Shown: one piece after another, positions 25,501 to 34,329 of the stretch | Layout: every line of letters begins with the position of its first letter | Position numbering within the stretch: the first letter of the stretch is position 1 | From: Pedobacter nutrimenti | GTDB taxonomy: Bacteria > Bacteroidota > Bacteroidia > Sphingobacteriales > Sphingobacteriaceae | Direction: 5' to 3' | DNA length: 64,000 nt | Assembly: GCF_003208655.1 (NCBI RefSeq) | Contig: NZ_QKLU01000002.1 | Coordinates: 560,285-624,284 of the forward strand | The notes under the pieces: model-generated | Told to the model about the DNA's origin: nothing | Databases searched by the model: none | Seen by the model: only the letters and a program-made list of their open reading frames with translations | Program-made: the position numbers and the translations under genes

Positions 25501-26268
25501 TTATCCGGGATGCTGTGCAAACATCTGCGCGAGTAGTTCATACAACTCGGGGTGTTTGTGTTTGAACTGATCTGGTTTTTCAAAAAAGTATTCGGAGGCA
25601 ACAGACAGAAATTCGGCTTCATTGGTTAAGGCATATGGATTGATGTCTGATTTTCCCGTTTCAATCCTGTGCATTTCCTGGTGCACCATTTTAAGCCATG
25701 GAATGGTATACTCCTGTTTTAAAAGGTTTTCAGGTATTCCGTCAGTTGCACCGTCAGACTTGTCCAGCAGATGAACAAACTCATGAATACCGGTGTTTTC
25801 ATCTCCACCTTTAGCCAAAAAACCAGCACGAAGTGCTGACCTGGAAAGCAGCATTTGACCATTCATATACCCATTGCCAACCATGCCCATTATATTTCTT
25901 TCCCCACCTTCAAACTGGAAATCCTTATTAAAGGTATCTGGATATAAAACCACGTTACTTAAATTCCGGTAGCTCCAGCCATCAAAAGCAAAAATTGGAA
26001 TCACGGCACTGCTGGCTACCAGTAAGCGGTCCAGCTGATCAGGCTCCAGGCCCACGCCTTCAATTTTCACTTCATTTAAAAAAACAGCAACCTTTGTTTC
26101 GAATAAGGCCTTTTGCTGCGAATTTAGGTTTTGATAAAATACCACATGCTGCGCCAGGAGTTTTTGCGAGGCTTCTTCCAGCTTTAAGCCTTGCCCAGTT
26201 GGTTTCTTTCTCAGAATCAGGTAAATAATAAGGGCTGCGGGAAACAGCAGAAAAAATAAAGGATTCAT
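25501..26268 (-). CDS. MtfA-like zinc peptidase (M90), membrane anchored
   Basis: A 255-residue protein with one N-terminal membrane helix (3-19) and an MtfA/M90 metallopeptidase domain. The zinc motif is HEFVH (His162, Glu163, His166) followed by LLDKSDGATDG; a further acidic ligand is likely in the EFLSVASEYFFEKP segment, a pattern shared with E. coli MtfA, which regulates the glucose PTS through Mlc. Mlc is not expected here, so the target differs. It lies 3 bases after the oxidoreductase gene in the same operon, and converges on the alpha/beta hydrolase. Confidence 0.87.
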   Translation of the reverse strand: MNPLFFLLFPAALIIYLILRKKPTGQGLKLEEASQKLLAQHVVFYQNLNSQQKALFETKVAVFLNEVKIEGVGLEPDQLDRLLVASSAVIPIFAFDGWSYRNLSNVVLYPDTFNKDFQFEGGERNIMGMVGNGYMNGQMLLSRSALRAGFLAKGGDENTGIHEFVHLLDKSDGATDGIPENLLKQEYTIPWLKMVHQEMHRIETGKSDINPYALTNEAEFLSVASEYFFEKPDQFKHKHPELYELLAQMFAQHPG

Positions 26269-26271
26269 GGG

Positions 26272-27285
26272 CTAAGACTCCAGAATTTCAAGTTGGGTTA
26301 AGATCTGCTCTTCTCTTACCGGATAAGGTTCTCCAAGGGTTAAAGCTTTGTATACCGCACTAAATAAAGGAAGGTAATTGCCTTTTTCTGAAGGAATCAG
26401 GCTTTGCTCTTTGTTTCCTTCGGGATGCATCAGGGTCAACAGAGCCTCTTTTCCTGGCTCTTCTATGCCATAATGGTCCTGGGAAGGTCTGATCCCCTTT
26501 AAAAGCTGTTCTTCCTGTACATCTGCACGGTATTTGATCAGACTGCCTTTCAGGCCATGCAATACAAAAGCGGGCTGTATATCCGTCACCAGCATATTTG
26601 CATGTACAAATACGTTGACACTGTCGGGATAACTCAGGTGTATGCTAAAGTAATCGTCCACCTGGGTGTTTTCACGGTTTTTACCCAGAATTTTTTGATA
26701 GCTTAAAGGGATACCAAATACACTGATCACCTGATCTAGTAAGTGAGGCCCCAGGTCGTACTGAAGACCGCTGGCAGCAACAGGCTGTTCTTTGAAGCTT
26801 TTGGGACCTATGCTTGCCCGGTAACGGTCAAACCTAAAATGAACTTCTGTCAGTTTGCCCAGGCTGCCATTTTCAATCACTTTTTTAACGGCCGTAAAAT
26901 CACTGTCCCACCTGCGGTTCTGATAGACGAACACGTGTTTGTTGTTGTCTTTTGCCAGGGTAAACAATTCCCGGGCCTCAGCTTTTGTCGCTGCAAAAGG
27001 TTTTTCCACTAAAATATGTTTGCCTTTTTGTAAAGCTTTTTTAGCGTAATCAAAATGGCTAAAGTTTGGAGTGTTAATGACAATAAGTTCAATGCTTTGA
27101 TCATCAAGCAATTCTTCAACAGTATCATAGCTTTTGATGCCGGGATAATCCAGTGCAGCCTGTTTCTGGTGACGCTCGGTAACGGCATGAAGTTTAAAGC
27201 CCTGGTGTGCCTGGATAAATGGGGCATGAAATACTTTTCCTGACATTCCGTAGGCCAGCAAGCCGGTTGTGATTACTCTTTCCAT
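26272..27285 (-). CDS. Gfo/Idh/MocA family NAD(P)-dependent oxidoreductase
   Basis: A 337-residue dehydrogenase-like protein. The Rossmann fold opens with GLLAYGMSGKVFHAP, and the diagnostic EKPFA motif (Lys in HILVEKPFAATK) follows at about 93-100, then YQNRRWDSDF, which resembles scyllo-inositol or similar sugar/inositol dehydrogenases. The substrate is unknown. First gene of a two-gene operon with the MtfA-like peptidase. Cytoplasmic; no signal peptide. Confidence 0.9.
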   Translation of the reverse strand: MERVITTGLLAYGMSGKVFHAPFIQAHQGFKLHAVTERHQKQAALDYPGIKSYDTVEELLDDQSIELIVINTPNFSHFDYAKKALQKGKHILVEKPFAATKAEARELFTLAKDNNKHVFVYQNRRWDSDFTAVKKVIENGSLGKLTEVHFRFDRYRASIGPKSFKEQPVAASGLQYDLGPHLLDQVISVFGIPLSYQKILGKNRENTQVDDYFSIHLSYPDSVNVFVHANMLVTDIQPAFVLHGLKGSLIKYRADVQEEQLLKGIRPSQDHYGIEEPGKEALLTLMHPEGNKEQSLIPSEKGNYLPLFSAVYKALTLGEPYPVREEQILTQLEILES

Positions 27286-27352
27286 TCCATAAAAGTAATA
27301 AATCCGGAGGCCATTGCGGGAATAATTATGTCATAAACGAAACGAATAACTG

Positions 27353-27360
27353 TATCTTTG
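27353..27360 (+). promoter_or_regulatory. -7 element for the 117-residue gene
   Basis: TATCTTTG ends five bases before the ATG at 27366, predicting a leaderless or near-leaderless message. Confidence 0.5.
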
Positions 27361-27365
27361 TCCAT

Positions 27366-27719
27366 ATGAAGCCAAAAGAAATTCATGAGAAATGGAAGAT
27401 TCTTCAGCAAAAAATTGCAAAAGAATTTGATTCCGAACTTCCGGACCTTAAAGTCATTTTATTTTTAATTGGCGTACAGGAGCTCGGTAAGGGACCTGGA
27501 AAATATAGTAAAAGACAAAAGGAAGAGCTGATGCACATCGCAACCTGTCGTTTATTAAGTGAAATGGGTTTTTATGAGCTCGAAGGACTGGACCAGGATG
27601 GCTGGCCACATTGGAAACTCATTAAGCCAGTTCCTTCTTATGCGATGATGGAACAGGAGCTGCTGCTCAAATCCCTGGCGATTTACTATTTTCAGGACAT
27701 TTATAGCGAAGAGGCATAA
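27366..27719 (+). CDS. Conserved hypothetical protein, 117 residues
   Basis: I do not recognise a named family, though the sequence looks like a normal, well-folded cytoplasmic protein: an amphipathic helical N-terminus, a hydrophobic core segment (KVILFLIGVQELG), a basic loop (GPGKYSKRQKEELMH), and an aromatic stretch near the end (LDQDGWPHWKLIKPVPSY). No signal peptide, cysteine cluster or catalytic motif. It has its own promoter box and a terminator shared with ompA on the other side, so it is a real single gene. It is divergent from the Gfo/MtfA operon. Confidence 0.75.
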   Translation: MKPKEIHEKWKILQQKIAKEFDSELPDLKVILFLIGVQELGKGPGKYSKRQKEELMHIATCRLLSEMGFYELEGLDQDGWPHWKLIKPVPSYAMMEQELLLKSLAIYYFQDIYSEEA

Positions 27720-27729
27720 CTCTTAAATT

Positions 27730-27764
27730 AAAGAACCCGAAGTACTCAGTACGACGGGTTCTTT
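27730..27764. terminator. Bidirectional intrinsic terminator
   Basis: AAAGAACCCG and CGGGTTCTTT with a 15-base loop that itself contains GTAC/GTAC pairing, between two convergent genes. Confidence 0.85.
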
Positions 27765-27792
27765 ATTTACATAGGTAGATGTAAATTCTTTA

Positions 27793-28473
27793 TTAGCCTT
27801 GTTTTTTGGCTTCTGCTTTTAGCTGGTCGTTGGCTACGATAACAATTTCTACGCGACGGTTAGCTGCTCTTCCTTCATCAGTAGAGTTGTCTGCGATAGG
27901 CTCAGAAAAACCTTTTCCTACAGTAATCAATCTTGCACTTGGAACACCTTGAGCTACAGCATAAGCTTTAACTGCTGCTGCCCTTCTTTCAGAAAGACTG
28001 ATGTTGTAGGCTTCTGTACCCTTGTTGTCTGTATGACCAATTACTTTAATATCCGTTCCTGGATATTGATTCAATGAGGTTGCTAAAGTTTTGATGTTGT
28101 TTTTAGCTGGATCCTTTAAATTAGAACTATCAAAATCAAAAAGGATACCACTGTCAAATTTTACAATAATACCTTCACCTTCACGGATCACCTCAGCGTT
28201 AGGAATTGCATTTTGAATTTCCGCGGCCTGTTTATCCATTCTTTTACCAATAAAACCACCGGCAGTTCCACCAACAGCTGCACCAATAAGGGCTCCCACG
28301 GCAGTATTACCAGCTTTTTTACCAATAATGGCACCCAGAACGCCACCGGCCGCTGCACCGATACCAGCACCTTTTTGGGTTTTGGTCAAACTGTCACAGC
28401 CCTGAAACGCCATAGCACTTATGGCTAATGCGATGCTAAATGTTGCTATTTTAAATTTTGAAGTCGATATCAT
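27793..28473 (-). CDS. OmpA-family lipoprotein with glycine zipper
   Basis: A 226-residue outer-membrane lipoprotein: signal 1-25 with lipobox AFQGC (Cys26), a glycine-zipper segment (about 33-78, repeats of GAxxGAxxGxxxG type), and a C-terminal OmpA peptidoglycan-binding domain (about 100-220) with GHTDNKGTEAYNISLSERRA and the conserved Asp/Arg residues that bind diaminopimelate. It ties the outer membrane to the cell wall, like Pal or YiaD. A 12-base perfect inverted repeat lies in its upstream region at 28496-28533. Single gene, ended by the bidirectional terminator. Confidence 0.93.
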   Translation of the reverse strand: MISTSKFKIATFSIALAISAMAFQGCDSLTKTQKGAGIGAAAGGVLGAIIGKKAGNTAVGALIGAAVGGTAGGFIGKRMDKQAAEIQNAIPNAEVIREGEGIIVKFDSGILFDFDSSNLKDPAKNNIKTLATSLNQYPGTDIKVIGHTDNKGTEAYNISLSERRAAAVKAYAVAQGVPSARLITVGKGFSEPIADNSTDEGRAANRRVEIVIVANDQLKAEAKKQG

Positions 28474-28495
28474 GTAATTATAATTTTACTAAACT

Positions 28496-28533
28496 GCCTC
28501 AAACAAATGGAATGCCAATCCTTTGTTTGAGGC
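28496..28533. repeat. 12-base inverted repeat upstream of the OmpA gene
   Basis: GCCTCAAACAAA and its complement TTTGTTTGAGGC, 14 bases apart. It could be the end of the upstream ABC transcript, or a 5' leader hairpin of the OmpA message. No T-run follows on the minus strand. Confidence 0.6.
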
Positions 28534-28621
28534 AAATAAGGCTTTTTATTGTTGAATTTTTTGGATAAACGCCTAGAAAAGCAATCTCTGTTTTATTTTA
28601 TTGACCAATTTTCAGTACAAT

Positions 28622-29320
28622 CTACTCTGAAAAATAAGCTTCCAGGTCTTTCAGCGTGTTTTCGTCCTTGTAAAGGTCCTTAATAATCTGTCCTTTTTCC
28701 ATCAGAATAATCCGGTCTGAAACATCCGTAACATGGTTCAGGTCGTGGCTGGAGATCAGGGTGGCCAGGTTCTGTTCTTTTTTTAAATTTTTGATGAGGT
28801 TCTTGAGCCGGATCTGGGTAGTCGGGTCCAGGTTGGCAAAAGGCTCATCCAAAATCAACAGTTCCGGGTTTTGCATAATGGCCGCTGCAATCCCAATTTT
28901 GTTCTGGTTCCCTTTGGAAAAGTCACGGATGTATTTTCCCCGGTTCAATATTTCATCATTAAAAAATTCTTCATAACGCTTTAAATAATCTGCAACATGG
29001 GCAGGGCTCATCTGGCGCAGGCTTCCGATAAACACAAAATACTCCTCGGGGGTCAGGTAGTCGATTAAAAAACCTTCATCCAGGTAAGAGGCGGTATAAT
29101 CTTTCCACTGATCAGCTCCGGCAACGGGAATCCCTTTAGATTGTATTTCACCGGCGTCCGGCCGGATCAGGTCCAAAAGCATTCTGAACAGGGTTGTTTT
29201 TCCAGCGCCATTATTTCCCACAAGACCAATGGTTTCACCGGCCTTCACTTCAAGGTGTTCAATTTGAACAACGGTCCGGCCCGCATATACTTTTTTTAAA
29301 TGTTTAATTTCTATGATCAT
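28622..29320 (-). CDS. ABC transporter ATP-binding protein
   Basis: A 232-residue ABC ATPase: Walker A GNNGAGKTT (about 36-44), signature FSKGNQNK (a variant of LSGGQ, as in many export-type ATPases), Walker B LLILDEPFANLD, switch His in ISSHDLN. It starts with an ATGA overlap inside the end of the DUF5687 permease gene, so the pair forms one transporter. By the DUF5687 partner and the family, an exporter is likely, but the substrate is unknown. Confidence 0.92.
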   Translation of the reverse strand: MIIEIKHLKKVYAGRTVVQIEHLEVKAGETIGLVGNNGAGKTTLFRMLLDLIRPDAGEIQSKGIPVAGADQWKDYTASYLDEGFLIDYLTPEEYFVFIGSLRQMSPAHVADYLKRYEEFFNDEILNRGKYIRDFSKGNQNKIGIAAAIMQNPELLILDEPFANLDPTTQIRLKNLIKNLKKEQNLATLISSHDLNHVTDVSDRIILMEKGQIIKDLYKDENTLKDLEAYFSE

Positions 29321-30795
29321 GAACGTTCTCTGAAGCCTGCGGCTATTTTATATTTTCGTTTGTTAAATTCTTTGACAAGCAGTTCCACCCAAAAGTTACG
29401 GGTCAGAAAACCAGCCAGTCCAAGGGCTCCTACAATCCCAAGTCCCAGGTAAGGACTTCCCTGGAAATGAAAAGGCAGATAAACCGCACAAGGAAACAGA
29501 ATGACCGGTAAACTCATCAGCATGCTGGAAGCACCGACACCTTGCCAGTTAAAACTCGAACCTTTCGATAAATCGATGTATTTGTAATTCCAGGTCGCAA
29601 AATAGAGTACAATTACGGTAGCTATACCGATGCTGTAAAGGTATGCCGCTAGCTGGATGATCAGGATCTTCCAGCTGATCAGGCCATACAAACTGATGAC
29701 CAGGGTCAGTAAAGTTGACGATAAGGTGAAAAGAAGGAATTTGGCTTTAATAAAATTTCTGATATTGGTTTTGTTGGCCATTAAGCCATCAAATTCGGCA
29801 CTTTGCCAGCCGAACATAAATTGACCGTAAATCAGAATGATATTGCCGGTCATGAATACCGCAGCAAAAAGCATCAGGCCAAAATTGTTGTTCGCCAATA
29901 AATCTGCCTTGTAAAAAAGAAGTCCATAAAAAACAAAAATAATGCCTTTGGATACAGTAGATTTTGAGCGTTTGTTCCTCAGGATCATTTTAATCTCCAA
30001 TGCGGCCAGTGTGCCTACTTCTCCAAACTGGTTTAAAAAAGGATAATCCGTTGCAGATTTTTTCTTTTCTCCAGACCGAAGTTCCTCTAGATAGAGATTG
30101 TTCCGGAGGTAAATGCTGTTGATCCTGAAAGTTAGCCCCGCAAGTAAGGGGAAAATCAGTCCAGTTAAAGGATGGAGGGCAATAAAGCTGAACAGTTTAT
30201 TCGACAGCTCCCCGATGGACAAGACTTTAAAGTACTCCAGCGCCCCGGCCAGCAAGAGCAGGATCAACCCGGTAAAAACAAATCTGGAACTCGCCGCAGA
30301 AAGACGTTTTACATACAGGACCAGGTAATTGTTAAATAAGGTCAGGCTGAGGATAGATACAATATAAATTGCGCAGACCGCTGTGCCGAAGGTGTCCTGG
30401 ATGCGAAGGAGGCAAAAAGGAAAAAAAAGTAAAATGGGCAAGAGGTTAAAAGCCGAGAAAAGGGCCCGGATGTTCAGGAAATTAACGAGCTGCGCCCTGC
30501 GAATGTTCAGGTGCAGGTAAGGAACAATAGAAAGCGTTGGAAGTTCCTGTAACTGCAGACGCATCAGAAAATCAATGGCAAAATAATATAAGATCAGGCC
30601 GTTGAAAAGACCAGTCACCTCTTTGCCCGGGAGCATTTTCCCCATAAATGTTTCCAGTGCAATCCCCACCAGAAAGGCACAGGCCAGCACGTAGAGGATC
30701 AACAGACCCATAATAACCTGCACAGCTATGCTGCCGCCTTTTCCCCTTGACCTCCAGAATCCGGTCCATTGATGATTTAAAAATGTAAAGAGCAT
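29317..30795 (-). CDS. DUF5687 family ABC permease
   Basis: A 492-residue integral membrane protein with about a dozen hydrophobic segments spread along its length; it matches the Bacteroidetes DUF5687 family that pairs with ABC ATPases. The start MLFTFLNHQWTGFWRSRGKGGS is characteristic. Its stop overlaps the ATPase start by four bases. It begins nine bases after the rarA stop, which puts it in a longer minus-strand transcription unit. Substrate unknown. Confidence 0.88.
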   Translation of the reverse strand: MLFTFLNHQWTGFWRSRGKGGSIAVQVIMGLLILYVLACAFLVGIALETFMGKMLPGKEVTGLFNGLILYYFAIDFLMRLQLQELPTLSIVPYLHLNIRRAQLVNFLNIRALFSAFNLLPILLFFPFCLLRIQDTFGTAVCAIYIVSILSLTLFNNYLVLYVKRLSAASSRFVFTGLILLLLAGALEYFKVLSIGELSNKLFSFIALHPLTGLIFPLLAGLTFRINSIYLRNNLYLEELRSGEKKKSATDYPFLNQFGEVGTLAALEIKMILRNKRSKSTVSKGIIFVFYGLLFYKADLLANNNFGLMLFAAVFMTGNIILIYGQFMFGWQSAEFDGLMANKTNIRNFIKAKFLLFTLSSTLLTLVISLYGLISWKILIIQLAAYLYSIGIATVIVLYFATWNYKYIDLSKGSSFNWQGVGASSMLMSLPVILFPCAVYLPFHFQGSPYLGLGIVGALGLAGFLTRNFWVELLVKEFNKRKYKIAAGFRERS

Positions 30796-30804
30796 AGTTC
30801 AGGT

Positions 30805-32085
30805 TTAGTAATTGTATTTGTTTTTCCAGTTTTGTCGTAATTTCTCTCTTAATTTCTCCTCTGCAGGATTTTTCCCCGGGTCATATAATTTAGTGCCACT
30901 GATCTGGTCTGGAAGGTATTCCTGTTCTGCAAAGTTTCCTTCGTAACCATGAGAATACTTATAGTCTTTTCCATAACCGATGTTTTTCATCAGTTTGGTC
31001 GGGGCATTGCGGATGTGGAGCGGTACAGGTAAATTACCGGTTTGTTGCACCAAGGCCTGAGCCTGGTTAATGGCCTCGTAAGCGGCATTGCTTTTTGCAG
31101 AAGAGGCCATATAGGTGACCGCCTGTGACAGTATGATCCTGGCTTCAGGATAACCAATAACATTCACAGCCTGAAAACAATTATTGGCGAGCAACAATGC
31201 ATTTGGGTTTGCATTACCAATGTCTTCAGCCGCAAGAATTAACAGGCGCCTGGCAATAAATAATGGATCTTCACCACCTTCAATCATCCGGGCCAGCCAG
31301 TAAACTGCGGCATTGGGGTCACTGCCCCTGATGGATTTGATAAAGGCAGAAATGATGTCGTAATGCTGTTCTCCAGCTTTATCATACAAAGCCAGGTTTT
31401 GCTGGGCATGTTCCAGAACATTTTTGTTCGTTAGAACAATTTTATCCCCGCCAATACCATTAATGGCAATTTCCAGAACATTGAGTAATTTTCTGGCGTC
31501 CCCTCCTGACAAGCGGATAAGTGCCTCATGTTCTTTGATACTTATTTTTTTTTGTTTTAAAACAAGGTCTTCCCTGATGGCGGTTTGAAGCAGGCCGGAA
31601 AGCTCCTCCTCGTCCAGGGATTTCAGAATATAGACCTGACACCTGGAAAGCAAAGCGGAAATGACTTCAAAAGAAGGATTTTCTGTTGTTGCGCCAATAA
31701 GGGTGACCAGTCCCCGCTCTACAGCGCCCAACAGGCTATCCTGTTGGGATTTGCTGAAACGATGGATCTCATCGATAAATAGAACAGGCAGCCCCATGAG
31801 GCTGTCTTTCAGCAGGGCTGCACGGTCTATAACTTCCCTGATGTCTTTTACGCCCGAATTAATGGCGCTCAGGTTAAAAAAGGGTCGGTCAAGTGTTTGG
31901 GATATGATATAAGCCAGCGTTGTTTTGCCAACGCCCGGAGGTCCCCAAAAAATCATAGAAGGCAATTGCCCGCTCTGAATGGCTTTACGCAATACCGCAT
32001 CAGGCCCTACCAAATGCTTTTGTCCAACGTACTCATCAAGATTTTGAGGACGCATACGTTCTGCTAATGGAGGTAGATTTTGCAT
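30805..32085 (-). CDS. rarA: Replication-associated recombination protein A (AAA+ ATPase)
   Basis: RarA/MgsA/WRNIP1-type clamp-loader-like ATPase that acts at stalled replication forks, 426 residues. Walker [10 protein letters not shown] (48-56), Walker [10 protein letters not shown], sensor 1 GATTENPSF, arginine finger SRC, and the C-terminal tetramerisation domain with [20 protein letters not shown] and the terminal [16 protein letters not shown] motif are all present. It is 18 bases downstream of the DEAD-box helicase gene and 9 bases upstream of the DUF5687 gene. Confidence 0.95.
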   Translation of the reverse strand: MQNLPPLAERMRPQNLDEYVGQKHLVGPDAVLRKAIQSGQLPSMIFWGPPGVGKTTLAYIISQTLDRPFFNLSAINSGVKDIREVIDRAALLKDSLMGLPVLFIDEIHRFSKSQQDSLLGAVERGLVTLIGATTENPSFEVISALLSRCQVYILKSLDEEELSGLLQTAIREDLVLKQKKISIKEHEALIRLSGGDARKLLNVLEIAINGIGGDKIVLTNKNVLEHAQQNLALYDKAGEQHYDIISAFIKSIRGSDPNAAVYWLARMIEGGEDPLFIARRLLILAAEDIGNANPNALLLANNCFQAVNVIGYPEARIILSQAVTYMASSAKSNAAYEAINQAQALVQQTGNLPVPLHIRNAPTKLMKNIGYGKDYKYSHGYEGNFAEQEYLPDQISGTKLYDPGKNPAEEKLREKLRQNWKNKYNY

Positions 32086-32103
32086 ATACGTAAAGATAGG
32101 GGA

Positions 32104-33312
32104 TTAAACCTTTTTTTTATGCCATACTTTCTTTTTGCGGGGTTTATTATTCCTCGGGGCTTCCGGTTTGTGTACAGCTTCTATTGCTGCAATCGCTTCA
32201 GGTAGGTCCAGGGCCTCAATTTTTCTTTCAATTAATTTTTCAATGCTGTCCAGTTTTCGCTTGTCCCGGTTGTTCACCAGGGTGATGGCGGTTCCTTTGG
32301 TTGCAGCCCGGGCGGTACGGCCAATACGGTGCACATAATCTTCTGCGTCATGGGGGACGTCAAAATTAACCACCAGGTCTATACCCTCCACATCAATGCC
32401 CCTGCTCAAAACATCTGTTCCAATCAGAATGGGCAATTGTTTGTTTTTAAAGGTCAATAAAATGCTTTCTCTTTCTTTCTGCCCCAGGTCTGAATGAAAG
32501 GCCTCTGCTTTTAGGCCCAGTCCGCGGAAAACCTTACCTAAATTTTTTACCTTTTCTTTTGTGGAGGCAAAAATGATAATGCTTTTAAAATCGCCTGTTT
32601 TTAAAATATGTGTCAGTAAAGGGACTTTTTGTTCATCATGAACATGATAAATCTGTTGTAGTATCCCCTCGGCAGGTTTAGATATAGCGATATTGATCTG
32701 CAGGGGGTGGTTTAATAACTTCGAAGCCAGGGTTCTAATTTTTGGGGGCATGGTGGCCGAAAACAATACGGTTTGTCTTTTTACGGGCAGGTAACTGACA
32801 ATCTTCATGATGTCATCATAAAAACCCATATCCAGCATGCGATCGGCCTCATCTAGTACCAGGTGCTGCAATTGATCCAGTTTCAGTACTCCCGAAGACA
32901 AGTGAGAGATTAAACGGCCGGGAGTGGCAATGATAATGTCGACACCTTCCCGCATAGACCGTTTTTGCTGTTCATAAGCAATACCATCTCCACCACCATA
33001 AACAGTGAGTGAACTGATGTTGGTGAAATAAGAAAGCGCTTCAACCTGCAAATCGATTTGCTGGGCAAGTTCCCTTGTGGGCGCCAGGATCAGCGTATTG
33101 TTATGTCTGTTCTCTGTTGCACTGATCGTGTTCATGATCGGCAGCAGATAAGCGCCAGTTTTTCCGGTACCTGTTTGCGCACAGGCAATCAGGTCTTTTT
33201 TTTCTGAAATAATAGGGATGGCCTGTTGTTGAATCGGAGTGGCATTGCGAAACCCCATTGCCAGTAAACCCTCTAATAATTCAGGGTTAAAATTAAAATC
33301 TTTAAAATCCAA
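32104..33312 (-). CDS. DEAD-box RNA helicase (RhlE/CshA-like)
   Basis: A 402-residue ATP-dependent RNA helicase. Motifs: Q motif (FRNATPIQQQ), I (AQTGTGKT, 45-52), Ia (PTRELAQQ), Ib (TPGRL), II (DEAD in VLDEADRMLDMGF), III (SAT), V (SRGIDV), VI (HRIGRTAR). The C-terminal tail is short and basic (NNKPRKKKVWHKKK), fit for RNA binding, and resembles RhlE-type enzymes of RNA turnover and ribosome assembly. A full promoter sits at 33399-33428, 86 bases ahead, so the leader is about 80 bases. First gene of a helicase-rarA-DUF5687-ABC run. Confidence 0.95.
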   Translation of the reverse strand: MDFKDFNFNPELLEGLLAMGFRNATPIQQQAIPIISEKKDLIACAQTGTGKTGAYLLPIMNTISATENRHNNTLILAPTRELAQQIDLQVEALSYFTNISSLTVYGGGDGIAYEQQKRSMREGVDIIIATPGRLISHLSSGVLKLDQLQHLVLDEADRMLDMGFYDDIMKIVSYLPVKRQTVLFSATMPPKIRTLASKLLNHPLQINIAISKPAEGILQQIYHVHDEQKVPLLTHILKTGDFKSIIIFASTKEKVKNLGKVFRGLGLKAEAFHSDLGQKERESILLTFKNKQLPILIGTDVLSRGIDVEGIDLVVNFDVPHDAEDYVHRIGRTARAATKGTAITLVNNRDKRKLDSIEKLIERKIEALDLPEAIAAIEAVHKPEAPRNNKPRKKKVWHKKKV

Positions 33313-33398
33313 TATTCTTTTATGGTTACTAATGTATTCTATAAAAGTAGGTTAAATATTTAAGAAGGCCTTTAATAAATTGTTTAAAATTTAATGAA

Positions 33399-33428
33399 CA
33401 AATTTATTCATGCCCGCCGGACATCAAA
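33399..33428 (-). promoter_or_regulatory. Full Bacteroidetes promoter for the DEAD-box helicase operon
   Basis: On the minus strand TTTG (33428-33425), 18 bases, then TAAATTTG (33406-33399), a consensus match on both boxes. It lies just past the DUF4197 stop. Confidence 0.65.
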
Positions 33429-33429
33429 T

Positions 33430-34188
33430 CTACTGTTTGTTTTTGTCGGCATAACCAAACACTTTTTGAAGTACCGAGGTGTTGCGGAAAACCGGGTTAT
33501 CCCTTACTTTTAATTCTTCCTGGGCAATCTGAATAAACATTCCATCAATGGCTTTTTGTGTCGCATAATCAGAAAGGTCGGTATTTACCTGTTTAATCAG
33601 GGGCAGTTTGTTGTATTGTGAGGAAGCTTCTCCCCAGTATTTGGTTGCCCCGACTTTATTTAAACTTGCCGAAATCACCGGTTTGAATTTTTCCATCAGC
33701 TGAGCGGTAGTCGCCTTCTTAAAATATTCTGTTGCAGCGTTATTGCTACCCATTAGAATATTGGTCGCATCGGTAAGGGTCATTTGTTTTATGGCAGCAA
33801 GAAAAATGGGCTTGGCCTCTTTTGCTGCATCTTCGGCTGCCCGGTTTAAACTCAGGATTACATTGTCCGCTAAGGAACCCAAACCAACAGCCCTTAAGGT
33901 CTTTTCTACTTTTTGCGCCTCAGGCGGGAAGAGGATTTTGACGGCCATATTGCCCAAAAAACCATCTTTTACAGAAAGTTTATCTGCTCCGGCAGCAATG
34001 CCGAGTTCCAGGGCCTGTTTAATCCCTTGTCCGATCTCTGTAGAAGAAGGGCTGCTGCCTGTTGTTGTTGTTGTCGGGGTTTTTCCACCCGAAGTAACTT
34101 TTTTTAAAATAGAGCCAAGTTTAGACTGTGCCTGGACCTGAGCCAGGCTCAGAAAGAAAAAGCAGGCGGCGGTAATGTAAATTTTCAT
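33430..34188 (-). CDS. DUF4197 domain exported protein
   Basis: A 252-residue protein with a signal peptide (cleavage after about residue 20, QVQAQ) and a low-complexity Thr/Ser-rich linker, then the DUF4197 domain (about 48-250; opening KQALELGIAAGADKLS and closing LIKQVNTDLSDYATQKAIDGMF). The family is of unknown function and periplasmic. It is divergent from the sigma factor gene and tandem with the helicase, which has its own promoter. Confidence 0.85.
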   Translation of the reverse strand: MKIYITAACFFFLSLAQVQAQSKLGSILKKVTSGGKTPTTTTTGSSPSSTEIGQGIKQALELGIAAGADKLSVKDGFLGNMAVKILFPPEAQKVEKTLRAVGLGSLADNVILSLNRAAEDAAKEAKPIFLAAIKQMTLTDATNILMGSNNAATEYFKKATTAQLMEKFKPVISASLNKVGATKYWGEASSQYNKLPLIKQVNTDLSDYATQKAIDGMFIQIAQEELKVRDNPVFRNTSVLQKVFGYADKNKQ

Positions 34189-34329
34189 TCGTGTATAATT
34201 TTATTCAAGATAGCAAATCTCCTGCCATTGACAGCCATCCATTTTTCTCCGCTGAACCCGATCTATAAAAATTCGGCCTATCTCAGAAAATATTTTTATA
34301 CTTGAGTAGATTTTTTCCGAGCAGATACC

